57,994 nt of DNA, taken from contig JBIOYC010000010.1 in assembly GCA_044869955.1 (NCBI GenBank), positions 1 through 57,994 of the forward strand, read 5' to 3'. Both the position numbers and the translations under genes were made by a program. The DNA comes from CALMKX01 sp044869955. Lineage in GTDB: Bacteria; Acidobacteriota; Thermoanaerobaculia; Multivoradales; SZUA-115. The notes beneath the pieces are model-generated. The model was not told where the DNA came from. It saw nothing but the letters and a program-made list of their open reading frames with translations, and searched no databases. Of the stretch, positions 43,058 to 54,655 are shown piece after piece (position 1 is the stretch's first letter; every line of letters begins with the position of its first letter).

Positions 43058-45589
43058 ATGAAGCTGCACACCACGAGCATCGCCGCCCTCGCCGGCTCGT
43101 TGCTCCTCGCCATCACCCTTCCGGCCGCGGGCCAGCAGGCGGTCGACGACACCGGCCGCGGCGGCGCCTGCGGCGGTCTCCAGGCCCACACCTGCTGCTG
43201 GAACGAGCTGCTCAAAGTGATCTCGGGCGAGCCGATGGACCAGGCCCGCATCGACCAGCACAAGGGCCCGGACGACATCGGCTGGTGGGGCAGCGGCGGC
43301 TCGGAGAACATCCCCGTGCTGTGCCGGGCCGCCGACTACTGGAAGAACGGCAACCCCAGCTGGTTCGAGGGCTACTTCGCCGACCAGACCGGCGGCGAGG
43401 GCTTCATGGGCTCCGAGGTGCTCTCACCGCTCTACGGCCCCTTCGTGGTCTCGGCGGTGATGACCGTGCTCGACAAGGCCTCCACCGCCGGCCACACCAG
43501 CCTGGCCGCCGACGCCCGGACCTGGCTGCGCAGCTACTGGACCTTGAACGCCCTGGCCGCCCACGAAGGCACCTGGACCTCGATCCGCTCGGTGCAGGAC
43601 ACCGGGGTCTCCTACGATTCCAACCCCAGCATCGAGAGCGAGTACACCGGCCTGGTCACCCCCGTGCCGGGCAGCCGGCGCCTGCGGCGCGACCTCGACG
43701 CCCCCGCCCTCGACCAGCCCAACGTCGCCCTCGGCCAGTTCCTGCTCACCCTGGCCCTGGGCTATGGTCCGCGCCAGCTCGGCTACTCCAACCTCGACCT
43801 CGAGTACTACCACCCGCTGCGCCTGGCCGTGCATCTGCTCGGCGGCCAGATCACCAACGGCACCCTCAACCTGGGCGCGGTGCCCACGCCGGCGGCCAAG
43901 TTCGGGCTCACCACCACCCAGCAGAGCAACCTGCGCACCTTTGTCGGCGCGCCGGGAGAAGATCCCACGCTGTTCAACACCGTGGTGAACTACGTCGCCC
44001 ACGGTTCGCGCTGCACCATCACCTTCCTGCGCAGCGACCAGGGCACCAGCGCCTGGTTCGGCGACGACGACGCCTTCCAGCCGACCTGCCATCCCCACCT
44101 CAACGGCATCAACTGGTATGGCCTGACCATGACCAACGCGGGCGCGGCGGAGATTCTCACCCCGTACTTCCAGAGCGGCTCACGGCGCAGCGGCGGCTCC
44201 ATCGTCACCAGCCCGGGCAACTACTCGATCCCGGTGATCGGCGGCAGCCCGATCTACCGCATCGCCTGGCGCGCCGGCGGACCGGCCGTGCTGGAGTACC
44301 ACCCGCCCCAGGCCACCAACCTCGACGGCCAGCACGAGGCCCTCGACTGCTACGCCACCAGCGGCTGGGCCTGGGACGAGGAGCTGCCGAACACCCCGAT
44401 CTCGGTCGAGGTCCGCGACAACGGCGCCCTGCTCGCCACCCTCCCCGCCAACCTCTACCGCCCCGACCTGGTCGGCTACGGCAACCGCAACCACGGCTTT
44501 AGCTACACCTTGCCCTCCTCGGTGCGCGACGGCGCCGCGCACACCATCGAGGTGCGCTACCTGGCGAACGGCGCCGCCCTGCCCGGCTCCCCCCGCTCGA
44601 TCACCTGCCGGCAGCTCAGCGTCGCCAAGGCCGGAACGGGCACTGGCACGGTCACCAGCTCTCCGGCCGGCATCTCCTGCGGCAGCCAGTGCTCACGCCA
44701 CTACTCGGCCGGCTCGGTGGTCACGCTGGCCGCGACCCCGGCCGCGGGAGCGACCTTCGGCGGCTGGAGCGGTGACGCCGACTGCAGCGACGGCACCGTC
44801 ACCTTGAGCGCCAACCGCAGCTGCACGGCCACCTTCAACGGCCCGCCGCCGCCCTGCGTGGCGGACGCCAACACCCTCTGCCTGTGGAACGGCCGCTTCG
44901 AGGTGCGCATGACCTCCAACGGCACCGCCGGCAAGGCCACGCCCTACAACAACGGCACGGGCTACTTCTGGCTCTTCTCGTCGGCCAACCTCGAGGTCGC
45001 GGTGCGGGTGCTCGACGGCTCCTCGACCAACGGCCAGCTGTGGTTCTCGCACGCCAGCCTGACCCAGGAGCCCTACACCCTGACCGTCCGCGACACCGTG
45101 ACCGGCGTCACCGAGCCCTACACCAAGCCGGCCCTGTCGCTGTGCGGCGGCACCGACTTCGGGCTCGGCTCTCCAGCGGCCGTGCCGGCGGAGGGCGCGG
45201 CCGTGCCGGCGGAGGGCTCGGCCAGCGGCGCCGTCGGCTTCGAGGCGGCCCCGGCCCTCGCCAGCCGCGTCGCCTGCGTGCCCAGCGCCACCAACCTCTG
45301 CCTGCAAGGGGACCGCTTCGCGGTGCAAGTGCGCCGGGGCTCGGTCTACCAGGCCGGCGTCGAGCACACCAGCGAGACCGGCTCCTTCTCGTTCTTCGCC
45401 GCCAACCAGCCCGAGGTGGTGGTCAAGGTGCTCGACGGCAACTGGCTCAACGACCACTACTGGGTGTTCTTCGGCTCGATGACCGATCTGAGCTACGAGG
45501 TTCTGGTCCACGACACCGTGACCGGTACTACCCGGTCCTACCCGTCACCGGCCCCCTTCTGCGGAGTGCCCGACACGGCCGCCTTCTAG
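43058..45589 (+). CDS. Large secreted protein with Cys-bounded bacterial repeat and paired C-terminal domains
   Basis: 843 aa. Strong AGGAGG before the ATG and a clear signal peptide (TTSIAALAGSLLLAITLPAAGQ). The first about 420 residues are Trp/Tyr/Asn-rich and not recognised. About residues 515-590 form a bacterial repeat domain (GTGTVTSSPAGISCGSQCS, then FGGWSGDADC and CTATF). The C-terminus has two copies of a domain of about 90 residues: LCLWNGRFEVRM...VAVRVLDGSSTNGQLWF... LTVRDTVTG and LCLQGDRFAVQV...VVVKVLDGNWLNDHYWVF...LVHDTVTG, ending GVPDTAAF. These domains occur in many exported proteins of related bacteria, in my recollection. Divergent from the RHS gene; its TAG stop shares bases with the convergent sigma gene's stop. 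Confidence 0.75.
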   Translation: MKLHTTSIAALAGSLLLAITLPAAGQQAVDDTGRGGACGGLQAHTCCWNELLKVISGEPMDQARIDQHKGPDDIGWWGSGGSENIPVLCRAADYWKNGNPSWFEGYFADQTGGEGFMGSEVLSPLYGPFVVSAVMTVLDKASTAGHTSLAADARTWLRSYWTLNALAAHEGTWTSIRSVQDTGVSYDSNPSIESEYTGLVTPVPGSRRLRRDLDAPALDQPNVALGQFLLTLALGYGPRQLGYSNLDLEYYHPLRLAVHLLGGQITNGTLNLGAVPTPAAKFGLTTTQQSNLRTFVGAPGEDPTLFNTVVNYVAHGSRCTITFLRSDQGTSAWFGDDDAFQPTCHPHLNGINWYGLTMTNAGAAEILTPYFQSGSRRSGGSIVTSPGNYSIPVIGGSPIYRIAWRAGGPAVLEYHPPQATNLDGQHEALDCYATSGWAWDEELPNTPISVEVRDNGALLATLPANLYRPDLVGYGNRNHGFSYTLPSSVRDGAAHTIEVRYLANGAALPGSPRSITCRQLSVAKAGTGTGTVTSSPAGISCGSQCSRHYSAGSVVTLAATPAAGATFGGWSGDADCSDGTVTLSANRSCTATFNGPPPPCVADANTLCLWNGRFEVRMTSNGTAGKATPYNNGTGYFWLFSSANLEVAVRVLDGSSTNGQLWFSHASLTQEPYTLTVRDTVTGVTEPYTKPALSLCGGTDFGLGSPAAVPAEGAAVPAEGSASGAVGFEAAPALASRVACVPSATNLCLQGDRFAVQVRRGSVYQAGVEHTSETGSFSFFAANQPEVVVKVLDGNWLNDHYWVFFGSMTDLSYEVLVHDTVTGTTRSYPSPAPFCGVPDTAAF

Positions 45590-46149
45590 GCCCCCTTGAG
45601 CTGGCCGTAGAGCCAGGCCCGGGCGGAGGCGAAGCGGCGCTGCACGGTCGCTTCGCCGACGCCCAGGCAGGCGGCCGTCTCTTCGATCGACAGCCCGCCG
45701 AAGAAGCGCAGCTCGATGATCCGCGCCTGGTCGGCGTCGAGCCCGGCCAGGCGCTCGAGGGCCTGGTCGAGGGCCAGGACGTCGAAGTCCAGCTGCCGGG
45801 AGGGGTCGGGGATCACGCTCAGGGTCACCGGCACCAGCTCGCCGCCCCGCTTCTCGGCGTCGCGGCCGCGGGCGTGGTCGACCAGGATGCGCCGCATCAC
45901 CCTCGCCGCGAAGGCGAAGAAGTGGGCGCGGCCAGCCCAGCTGGCCTGCTGGCGGCCGAGCAGGCGCAGGTAGAGCTCGTTGATCAGGGCCGTGGGCTGG
46001 AGAGTGTGGCCCGGCCGCTCGCGGTTGAGGTATGCCCGGGCTCGCTGGCGCAGCTCGGCCTCCACGAGGGGCATCAGGCGGTCCAGGGAGCCCTTGCTGT
46101 CCTCGTTCCAGTGCACCAGGAGGCCGGTGATGTCGTCGAGGTCGGACAT
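45586..46149 (-). CDS. ECF-type sigma factor, kinase-associated class (module 2)
   Basis: 187 aa, the same length as the module 1 sigma factor and alignable end to end without gaps in region 2. Region 2.2 again reads HTLQPTALINELYLRL with Thr53 in place of the acidic motif. Region 4 shows RIIELRFFGGLSIEETAACL and the recognition helix EATVQRRFASARAWL. Recognition-helix residues differ from module 1 (EATVQRRFAS against PATVARRWTS), so promoters may differ. It lies 21 bases after the kinase 2 gene. Probably activated by that kinase rather than by loss of an anti-sigma factor (inference). Confidence 0.88.
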   Translation of the reverse strand: MSDLDDITGLLVHWNEDSKGSLDRLMPLVEAELRQRARAYLNRERPGHTLQPTALINELYLRLLGRQQASWAGRAHFFAFAARVMRRILVDHARGRDAEKRGGELVPVTLSVIPDPSRQLDFDVLALDQALERLAGLDADQARIIELRFFGGLSIEETAACLGVGEATVQRRFASARAWLYGQLKGA

Positions 46150-46170
46150 GGTCTGCGGTGAGGTCGGATT

Positions 46171-49026
<2,856 letters not shown>

Positions 49027-49033
49027 AGCTGCA

Positions 49034-49063
49034 AAGATACTTGCGGGACCCCGCTCGTGTCTT
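49034..49063. promoter_or_regulatory. 30-base imperfect palindrome in the kinase 2 / secreted protein 2 divergent region
   Basis: AAGATAC...GCGGG-AC-CCCGC...GTGTCTT: 11 of 15 positions are symmetric about 49048/49049. It fills most of the 53-base spacer and includes TATCTT, the probable -10 of kinase 2. A shared operator for both directions is the simplest reading. Confidence 0.5.
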
Positions 49064-49079
49064 GGAAGGAGACCAGTTT

Positions 49080-50693
49080 ATGTCAGCGCGACATCTCGTG
49101 TACGCCCTCACCCTCGTGCCGATTCTCGGCCTCTCGCCAACGCAAGCTCAGTGCCCGAGCCCGGAGCGCACGGTCACCGTCGGCCTGGGCACTGCGGACG
49201 TGCGCCTGGCCAAGAGCTCCCTGGCCGCGACCCCGGACTTCTTGAGCTTCACCGTCATCGCCCCGCCACGGCACGGCATCCTGGAGGACTCGGGGGCCAG
49301 CCTGCGCTACCGCCCCGCCCTCGACTTCTGGACCGCCGGGGTGGACAGCTTCCAGATCGAGGTGGTGCCGCACGTGCCCGAGGTCCACAACGTACCCGTC
49401 CGCCACCTGGTGCAGTTGATCGCCGACGGATCCCGCCAGCTCGTCCTGAGCTGGGATGCGGAGACCCCGGAGCCCCCCGACGGCTGGTCCCTGGGCACCA
49501 ACCTCGAGCGTGTCGCCGACTCCAGCTGGGACGGTGCCTACCTGCTGCGGCCGACCCTGCCGCCGACGGCCTCTCCGGACGGCGAGCTGCGCGGTCGCCC
49601 CGAGGACGAGGTGGGCGGCGCCGGCCAGGGCACCGGGGGCAGCTCCGGCTGGCGGCCGCCGGGGGGCGGAGGCGGCAGCGGGCTGATCGGCCCGGACTGC
49701 GAAGGCCCGGTGCTGCTCGCCCAGGGCGATCCGGACACTGGCCCCTCCCTGTTGGTCCACACCCAGACGGACGCCAACAACGGCTACCTCTGCCTGTCGG
49801 CCCCTGGCCTCGGAAGCTCGACGAGCTGGCACGGCGTCAGCCCCGCTCCGCACCACGTCGAGCTGCTCCACTGGAAGGACCCGCAGAACGCCCGTTCCCA
49901 CTCTGCGGGCCTGTGGGTCGACGGCGAGCTGCTCGCCCAGCTCGAGCTCTCCGAGGCCCCCGGCCTCGAGCCCTCCGTGCACCACGCTTTCGCTCCTTAC
50001 GACCCGGCCTCGGGCACCCTCGCCGGCGACCTGGACCAGCTCGCCGTGTTCCGGATCGGCGGCGACCCTCGCACCCACTGCCGGGGCGCCAACACTTTCG
50101 AGACCGGAGCGGACTCCTCGGCCTGGCTGGCCAACGTACCGAACAACGTCACGATGAGCGCCTGGGCGGCGCTCGAAGGCGATTGGGGTGCGGCGATCCA
50201 GATCGGCACCCCGGCCAGCTCCGGCGCCCTGTTCGGCCTCTCCCTGCCGGCCGTGCCGCGGCGCCTGGGGGCGCGGTTCGGCTTCGACCCGAACGGCCTG
50301 GCCATGGCATCCGGCAGCCGGGCGGTGCTGCTGACCACCCCCACCACCAGCGGCGGGCGGGCGTTCCGGGTGTTCCTGGACCCGGCGGCGGGCGGCGGCT
50401 ACCTGCTGCGCATCGAAGCCCGGCGTGACGACGGCACCGCTGCCCTCTCGCCGCCGATCCCGGTGACGGACGCCCCCCACTCGGTGGAGGTGGACTGGCA
50501 GCGCTCCCCCACCGAGCCCGCCGGCACCGGCTTCTACCGCCTGTGGCTCGACGGCCAGCCGGTGGCCCGGCTCGAGGGCCTGACCAACGACGGCCAGGAG
50601 GTGCTCGAAGTCAAGATCGGCGCCGTACTGGGCGTGGGCTCGGGCTCCGGCGTCGTCCGCGTCGACTCGCTGGAGGTTTGGGAGCAGAAGTAA
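49080..50693 (+). CDS. Secreted cadherin-like/lectin-like protein (module 2)
   Basis: 537 aa. ATG 49080 follows AAGGAG by eight bases and starts a signal peptide (RHLVYALTLVPILGLSPTQAQ). After CPSPERTVTV comes a cadherin-like unit (RHGILEDSGASLRYRPALDF then GVDSFQIEV). A Gly/Pro spacer (WRPPGGGGGSG) follows, then a beta-rich region, and from GANTFETGADSSAW on a concanavalin-like domain ending VVRVDSLEVWEQK. Order and motifs match the module 1 protein, including the HSVEVDWQRSPT segment and NDGQEVLEVKIGA, so the two are paralogues. Ligand unknown. It is the third member of the duplicated sigma-kinase-secreted protein module. Confidence 0.75.
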   Translation: MSARHLVYALTLVPILGLSPTQAQCPSPERTVTVGLGTADVRLAKSSLAATPDFLSFTVIAPPRHGILEDSGASLRYRPALDFWTAGVDSFQIEVVPHVPEVHNVPVRHLVQLIADGSRQLVLSWDAETPEPPDGWSLGTNLERVADSSWDGAYLLRPTLPPTASPDGELRGRPEDEVGGAGQGTGGSSGWRPPGGGGGSGLIGPDCEGPVLLAQGDPDTGPSLLVHTQTDANNGYLCLSAPGLGSSTSWHGVSPAPHHVELLHWKDPQNARSHSAGLWVDGELLAQLELSEAPGLEPSVHHAFAPYDPASGTLAGDLDQLAVFRIGGDPRTHCRGANTFETGADSSAWLANVPNNVTMSAWAALEGDWGAAIQIGTPASSGALFGLSLPAVPRRLGARFGFDPNGLAMASGSRAVLLTTPTTSGGRAFRVFLDPAAGGGYLLRIEARRDDGTAALSPPIPVTDAPHSVEVDWQRSPTEPAGTGFYRLWLDGQPVARLEGLTNDGQEVLEVKIGAVLGVGSGSGVVRVDSLEVWEQK

Positions 50694-50732
50694 GACGAGA
50701 CCCTCACCCCAGCCAGGAGCGCAGGACCCAGA

Positions 50733-50753
50733 GGGTGGCGGGCCCCCCTTTTT
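50733..50753 (+). terminator. Probable intrinsic terminator of secreted protein 2
   Basis: GGGTGG pairs with CCCCCC (one mismatch) around CGGG, followed by TTTTTCTTCT. It lies 40 bases after the stop codon. Confidence 0.45.
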
Positions 50754-50799
50754 CTTCTGCGCCTCCGGAATACAGAATCGAACCACGCCGTTACCATAC

Positions 50800-50818
50800 G
50801 TGAGTGTTTTACACTCAC
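50800..50818. promoter_or_regulatory. HAIR-like operator (HspR type) upstream of dnaJ-clpB
   Basis: GTGAGTG-TTTTA-CACTCAC is a perfect inverted repeat. Read as TGAGT-N7-ACTCA, it matches the core and the spacing of the HAIR element (CTTGAGT-N7-ACTCAAG) bound by the MerR-type heat-shock repressor HspR. It lies 27 bases before the dnaJ start, the right place to control a chaperone operon. No hspR gene is in the window. Confidence 0.65.
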
Positions 50819-50844
50819 ATTTCGATCGGCGCGGGAGAGAACCC

Positions 50845-51831
50845 TTGGACTACAAGGACTATTACGCCATCCTGGGGGTCGCCCGGGACGCCAGCCAGGA
50901 GGAGATCCAGAAGGCCTATCGAAAGCTGGCGCGCAAGGTCCATCCGGACGTCAACCAGAGCCCGGAGGCCGAGGACAAGTTCAAGGAGATTGGCGAAGCC
51001 AACGAGGTCCTGAAGGACCCCGAGAAGCGGGCCAAATACGACCGCTTCGGCTCGGCCTGGAAGGCCGCCCAGAGCGGTGGTGGGAGCCGGCCGGGTCAGG
51101 GCTTCGAGTTCGACGGCTTCGACTTCGGAGGCTTCGGGGACTTCGGAGGCTTCCGCAGCGGGGGAGCGGGGGCGGGCGGCAGCGGCTTCTCCTCGTTCTT
51201 CGAGGCACTCTTCGGGCGGGGAGGGGCCGGCGGACCCGGCCCCGGTGCCGGAGGTGGCGGTGCCTGGGGCCCCTGGGCCCAGGGCGGCACCGACCAGGAG
51301 GCGACCATCTCGCTGACCCTCGAAGAGGCGGCGACCGGCGGCAAGCGCCAGATCGCCCTCAACGACCCCGAGACCGGCCAGCGCCGGAGCTTTACCGTGA
51401 ACATCCCCAGCGGGGTCAAGCCCGGCGGCCGGATCCGCCTGCGCGGCCGCGGTGGCGGCCGGGAGGGTGGGCCGCGGGGCGACCTCTATCTGCGCGTCGA
51501 GCTGCTGCCCCATCCCCGCTTTCGGCTCGAGGGGCAGGACATCCGAGCTCACCTCGAGGTGACCCCCTGGGAAGCCGCCCTGGGCGCCCAGGTCTCCCTC
51601 GACACCCTCACCGGCCGAGTCAGCGTGCGCATCCCCCCGGGCTCGTCCTCGGGTCGAGTGGTACGCCTGCGCGGCCAGGGCTTTCCCCGTCCCTCCGGGG
51701 ACGGCAAAGGTGACCTCTTGGCGGAGATCCGCATCGTGGTCCCCGCCGAGCTGTCCGAGAAGCAGCGCCGGCTCTACGAGGAGCTGGCGAGCGCCGAGGA
51801 GCAGAAGAAGACATGGACCTCAACAAGCTGA
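50845..51831 (+). CDS. DnaJ/CbpA-type J-domain co-chaperone
   Basis: 328 aa from TTG 50845, which follows GGGAGAG. J domain at residues 1-70 (DYYAILGVARDASQEEIQKA, HPD in KVHPDVNQ), then a Gly/Phe-rich linker (FDGFDFGGFGDFGGF) and the two beta-domains of the DnaJ C-terminus (ISLTLEEAATGGKRQI, GRIRLRGRGG, DLYLRVELLPHPRF). There is no zinc-finger region, so it is CbpA-like rather than classical DnaJ. It stimulates DnaK ATPase and passes aggregates to DnaK/ClpB. The 3' end overlaps clpB by 19 bases in another frame. A frame upstream of TTG runs through the HAIR repeat and is unlikely to be translated. Confidence 0.9.
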   Translation: MDYKDYYAILGVARDASQEEIQKAYRKLARKVHPDVNQSPEAEDKFKEIGEANEVLKDPEKRAKYDRFGSAWKAAQSGGGSRPGQGFEFDGFDFGGFGDFGGFRSGGAGAGGSGFSSFFEALFGRGGAGGPGPGAGGGGAWGPWAQGGTDQEATISLTLEEAATGGKRQIALNDPETGQRRSFTVNIPSGVKPGGRIRLRGRGGGREGGPRGDLYLRVELLPHPRFRLEGQDIRAHLEVTPWEAALGAQVSLDTLTGRVSVRIPPGSSSGRVVRLRGQGFPRPSGDGKGDLLAEIRIVVPAELSEKQRRLYEELASAEEQKKTWTSTS

Positions 51832-54446
51832 CCCAGAAGTCTCAGGAAGCCCTCTCCGCCGCCCAGACCAAGGCCCTGCGCTACGGCCACCAGCAGGTCG
51901 ACGGAGAGCACCTGCTGCTCGCCCTCCTGGAGCAGGCCGACGGGCTCGCGCCCCGCCTCTTCGCCCGCATGGACGTGCCCGTCGAAGCCCTGCGCGGCGA
52001 GCTCGAGCGGGCCCTGGCCGCCCGCCCGCGGGTGTCCGGTGGCGGCGCCGAGAGCGGCAAGATCTACGTCACCGACCGTCTCCAACGCCTGCTCATCACC
52101 GCCGAGGAGCATGCCCGGCGGCTCAAGGACGAGTACGTCTCGGTCGAGCACCTGCTGCTCGCCTTCCTCGAAGAGGGCACCGGCACCGCCGCCGGTCGTG
52201 CCCTGGCGGGCCTCCAGGTCGACAAGGACCGCTTCCTCGCCGCCCTGACCGCCGTGCGCGGCAGCCAGCGGGTGACCAGCGCCAGCCCCGAGGCGGCCTA
52301 CGAGGCCCTCGACAAGTACGGCGTCGATCTGGTGAAGCAGGCGCGAGCCGGCAAGCTCGACCCGGTGATCGGCCGCGAGGACGAGATCCGGCGGGCCATC
52401 CGCATCCTGTCGCGCAAGACCAAGAACAACCCGGTGCTGATCGGCGAGCCGGGCGTGGGCAAGACGGCGATCGTCGAGGGCCTCGCCCAACGCATCGTGC
52501 GCGGCGACGTCCCCGAGTGGCTGCGCGACCGCTCGGTGTTCAGCCTGGACATGGGCGCCCTGCTCGCCGGGGCCAAATACCGCGGCGAGTTCGAAGAGCG
52601 CCTGAAGGCGGTGCTCAACGAGGTCAAGGAGAGCGAGGGCCGGGTGCTGCTGTTTATCGACGAGGTGCACAACATCGTCGGTGCCGGCCGCACCGAGGGT
52701 TCGACCGACGCCGGCAACCTGCTCAAGCCCATGCTCGCCCGCGGCGAGCTGCACTGCATCGGCGCCACCACCCTCGACGAGTACCGCAAGTACATCGAGA
52801 AGGATGCCGCCTTGGAGCGAAGGTTCCAGCCGGTAATGGTGGAGGCGCCGTCGGTCGAGGACACCGTCTCGATTCTACGCGGCTTGAAAGAACGCTTCGA
52901 GGTGCACCACGGCGTGCGCATCCAGGACAACGCCCTGGTGGCGGCGGCCACCCTCTCCAACCGCTACATCAGCGATCGCTTCCTGCCCGACAAGGCGATC
53001 GATCTGATGGACGAGGCGAGCGCCATGGTGCGCACCGAGATCGACACCCTGCCCGCCGAGCTGGATCTGATCCAGCGGCGCATCATGCAGCTCGAGATCG
53101 AGGAAGCGGCCCTGAAGAAGGAGAAGGACAAGGCCTCCCAGGACCGCCTCGCCGACCTCGGTCGCGAGCTCGCGGACCTGAAAGAGCAGGCCGCGACGCT
53201 GCGCACGCGCTGGGAGGGCGAGAAGGCGGTGATCGACAAGGTACGCGGCCTGCGCGAGGAGATCGAGCAGATCCGCCGCCAGATCGAGGAAGCCGAGCGG
53301 CAGTACGACCTGAACCGCGCCGCCGAGCTCAAGTACGGCAGGCTGGCCAAGGCCGAGGCCGACCTCGCGGCCGAGGAGGCACGCCTGGCCGAGCGGCAGC
53401 AGGGCAAGCGCCTGCTGCGTGAGGAGGTCACCGAACAGGAGATCGCCGAGATCGTGGCGCGCTGGACCGGCATCCCCGTGACTCGACTGGTGGAAGGCGA
53501 GCGCGACAAGCTGCTGCGCCTGGACGAGATCCTCCATCAACGGGTGATCGGCCAGGACGAGGCGGTGGAGCTGGTGGCCGACGCGGTGCTGCGCGCCCGC
53601 TCCGGTATCAAGGACCCGCGCCGCCCGATCGGCTCGTTCATCTTCCTGGGGCCCACCGGCGTGGGCAAGACCGAGCTGGCCAAGACCCTGGCCCAGGCCC
53701 TCTTCGACAGCGAGGAGAACCTGGTGCGCATCGACATGTCGGAGTACATGGAGAAGCACACCGTGTCCCGCTTGATCGGTGCCCCGCCGGGCTACGTGGG
53801 CTACGAGGAAGGGGGCCAGCTCACCGAGGCGGTGCGCCGCAAGCCCTACTCGGTGATCCTTTTCGACGAGATCGAGAAGGCCCACCACGACGTCTTCAAC
53901 GTGCTGCTCCAGCTACTCGACGACGGCCGGCTGACCGACGCCCAGGGCCGCACGGTGGACTTCAAGAACACCGTGGTGATCATGACCTCGAACCTCGGCT
54001 CGCAATACCTGATCGAAGGGGTGACTGCGAGCGGCGAGCTGACCGAATCGGCGCGCAGCGCGGTGCTGGGCGAGCTGCGGTTGCACTTCCGGCCGGAGTT
54101 CTTGAACCGTGTGGACGACGTGGTGTTGTTCAAGCCGCTGACCCTGCCCGAGATCAAACGCATCGTGAGCCTGCTGATCGTCGACCTCGGCCGGCGCCTG
54201 GCCGAGCGGGGCATCACCCTGGAGCTCACCGACCCCGCCGCCGAGCACGTGGCCCGCCAGGGCTACGACCCGGTGTACGGTGCCAGGCCGCTCAAGCGCT
54301 TCCTCCAGCGCCACCTCGAGACCCGCCTGGGGAGGGCGATCATCGCCGGCGAAATCACCGACGGAGCGCAGATCCTGGTGGCGCTGAAGGATGGGGAGCT
54401 GGCTTTCGAGGTGGGGGCGGGCAAGGAAGAAGTGGTTGCGGCTTGA
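51813..54446 (+). CDS. clpB: ClpB disaggregase (Hsp104 family)
   Basis: 877 aa, normal length. Order: N-terminal Clp_N repeats (about 1-145), AAA1 with GEPGVGKT (about 210) and LLFIDEVHNIVG, the coiled-coil M domain (about 400-520) that separates ClpB from ClpA/ClpC, then AAA2 with GPTGVGKT (about 612), VILFDEIEKAHHDV and the pore loop GYVGYEEGG. It extracts proteins from aggregates together with DnaK/DnaJ. The start lies inside the dnaJ-like gene (19-base overlap), so the two chaperones are co-expressed behind the HAIR-like site. The TGA stop overlaps the TTG of the DUF433 gene. Confidence 0.96.
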   Translation: MDLNKLTQKSQEALSAAQTKALRYGHQQVDGEHLLLALLEQADGLAPRLFARMDVPVEALRGELERALAARPRVSGGGAESGKIYVTDRLQRLLITAEEHARRLKDEYVSVEHLLLAFLEEGTGTAAGRALAGLQVDKDRFLAALTAVRGSQRVTSASPEAAYEALDKYGVDLVKQARAGKLDPVIGREDEIRRAIRILSRKTKNNPVLIGEPGVGKTAIVEGLAQRIVRGDVPEWLRDRSVFSLDMGALLAGAKYRGEFEERLKAVLNEVKESEGRVLLFIDEVHNIVGAGRTEGSTDAGNLLKPMLARGELHCIGATTLDEYRKYIEKDAALERRFQPVMVEAPSVEDTVSILRGLKERFEVHHGVRIQDNALVAAATLSNRYISDRFLPDKAIDLMDEASAMVRTEIDTLPAELDLIQRRIMQLEIEEAALKKEKDKASQDRLADLGRELADLKEQAATLRTRWEGEKAVIDKVRGLREEIEQIRRQIEEAERQYDLNRAAELKYGRLAKAEADLAAEEARLAERQQGKRLLREEVTEQEIAEIVARWTGIPVTRLVEGERDKLLRLDEILHQRVIGQDEAVELVADAVLRARSGIKDPRRPIGSFIFLGPTGVGKTELAKTLAQALFDSEENLVRIDMSEYMEKHTVSRLIGAPPGYVGYEEGGQLTEAVRRKPYSVILFDEIEKAHHDVFNVLLQLLDDGRLTDAQGRTVDFKNTVVIMTSNLGSQYLIEGVTASGELTESARSAVLGELRLHFRPEFLNRVDDVVLFKPLTLPEIKRIVSLLIVDLGRRLAERGITLELTDPAAEHVARQGYDPVYGARPLKRFLQRHLETRLGRAIIAGEITDGAQILVALKDGELAFEVGAGKEEVVAA

Positions 54447-54655
54447 GCCCCCCAGAAGTGATGATGGGCAAGCCGGTGGTCCAGGGCACCCGGATCCCCG
54501 TCGAGCTGATCCTCGAGAAGCTGGCCGCAGGCGAGACCGTCGAGCAGCTTCTCGCGGCCCATCCGAGGCTGACGCGGGAAGGAGTGCTGGCGGCGCTTGG
54601 CTTCGGGGCAAGAACCCGGCTGCCTGGCACTGTTTACCCTCCTGTTGCGATGTGA
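54443..54655 (+). CDS. DUF433 antitoxin-like protein with altered C-terminus
   Basis: 70 aa. The core GKPVVQGTRIPVELILEKLA then GETVEQLLAAHPRLTREGVL is typical of DUF433, a winged-helix antitoxin family usually paired with a DUF5615 PIN-like toxin. TTG overlaps the clpB TGA, so expression may depend on translational coupling. Usual family members have about ten more N-terminal residues before the GGKPV motif and end AAxxL...; here the C-terminus after LAALGFGA runs into a TGCCTGGCACTG-type repeat and looks replaced. No DUF5615 partner follows. Either a remnant or a minimal orphan antitoxin. Confidence 0.6.
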   Translation: MSPPEVMMGKPVVQGTRIPVELILEKLAAGETVEQLLAAHPRLTREGVLAALGFGARTRLPGTVYPPVAM

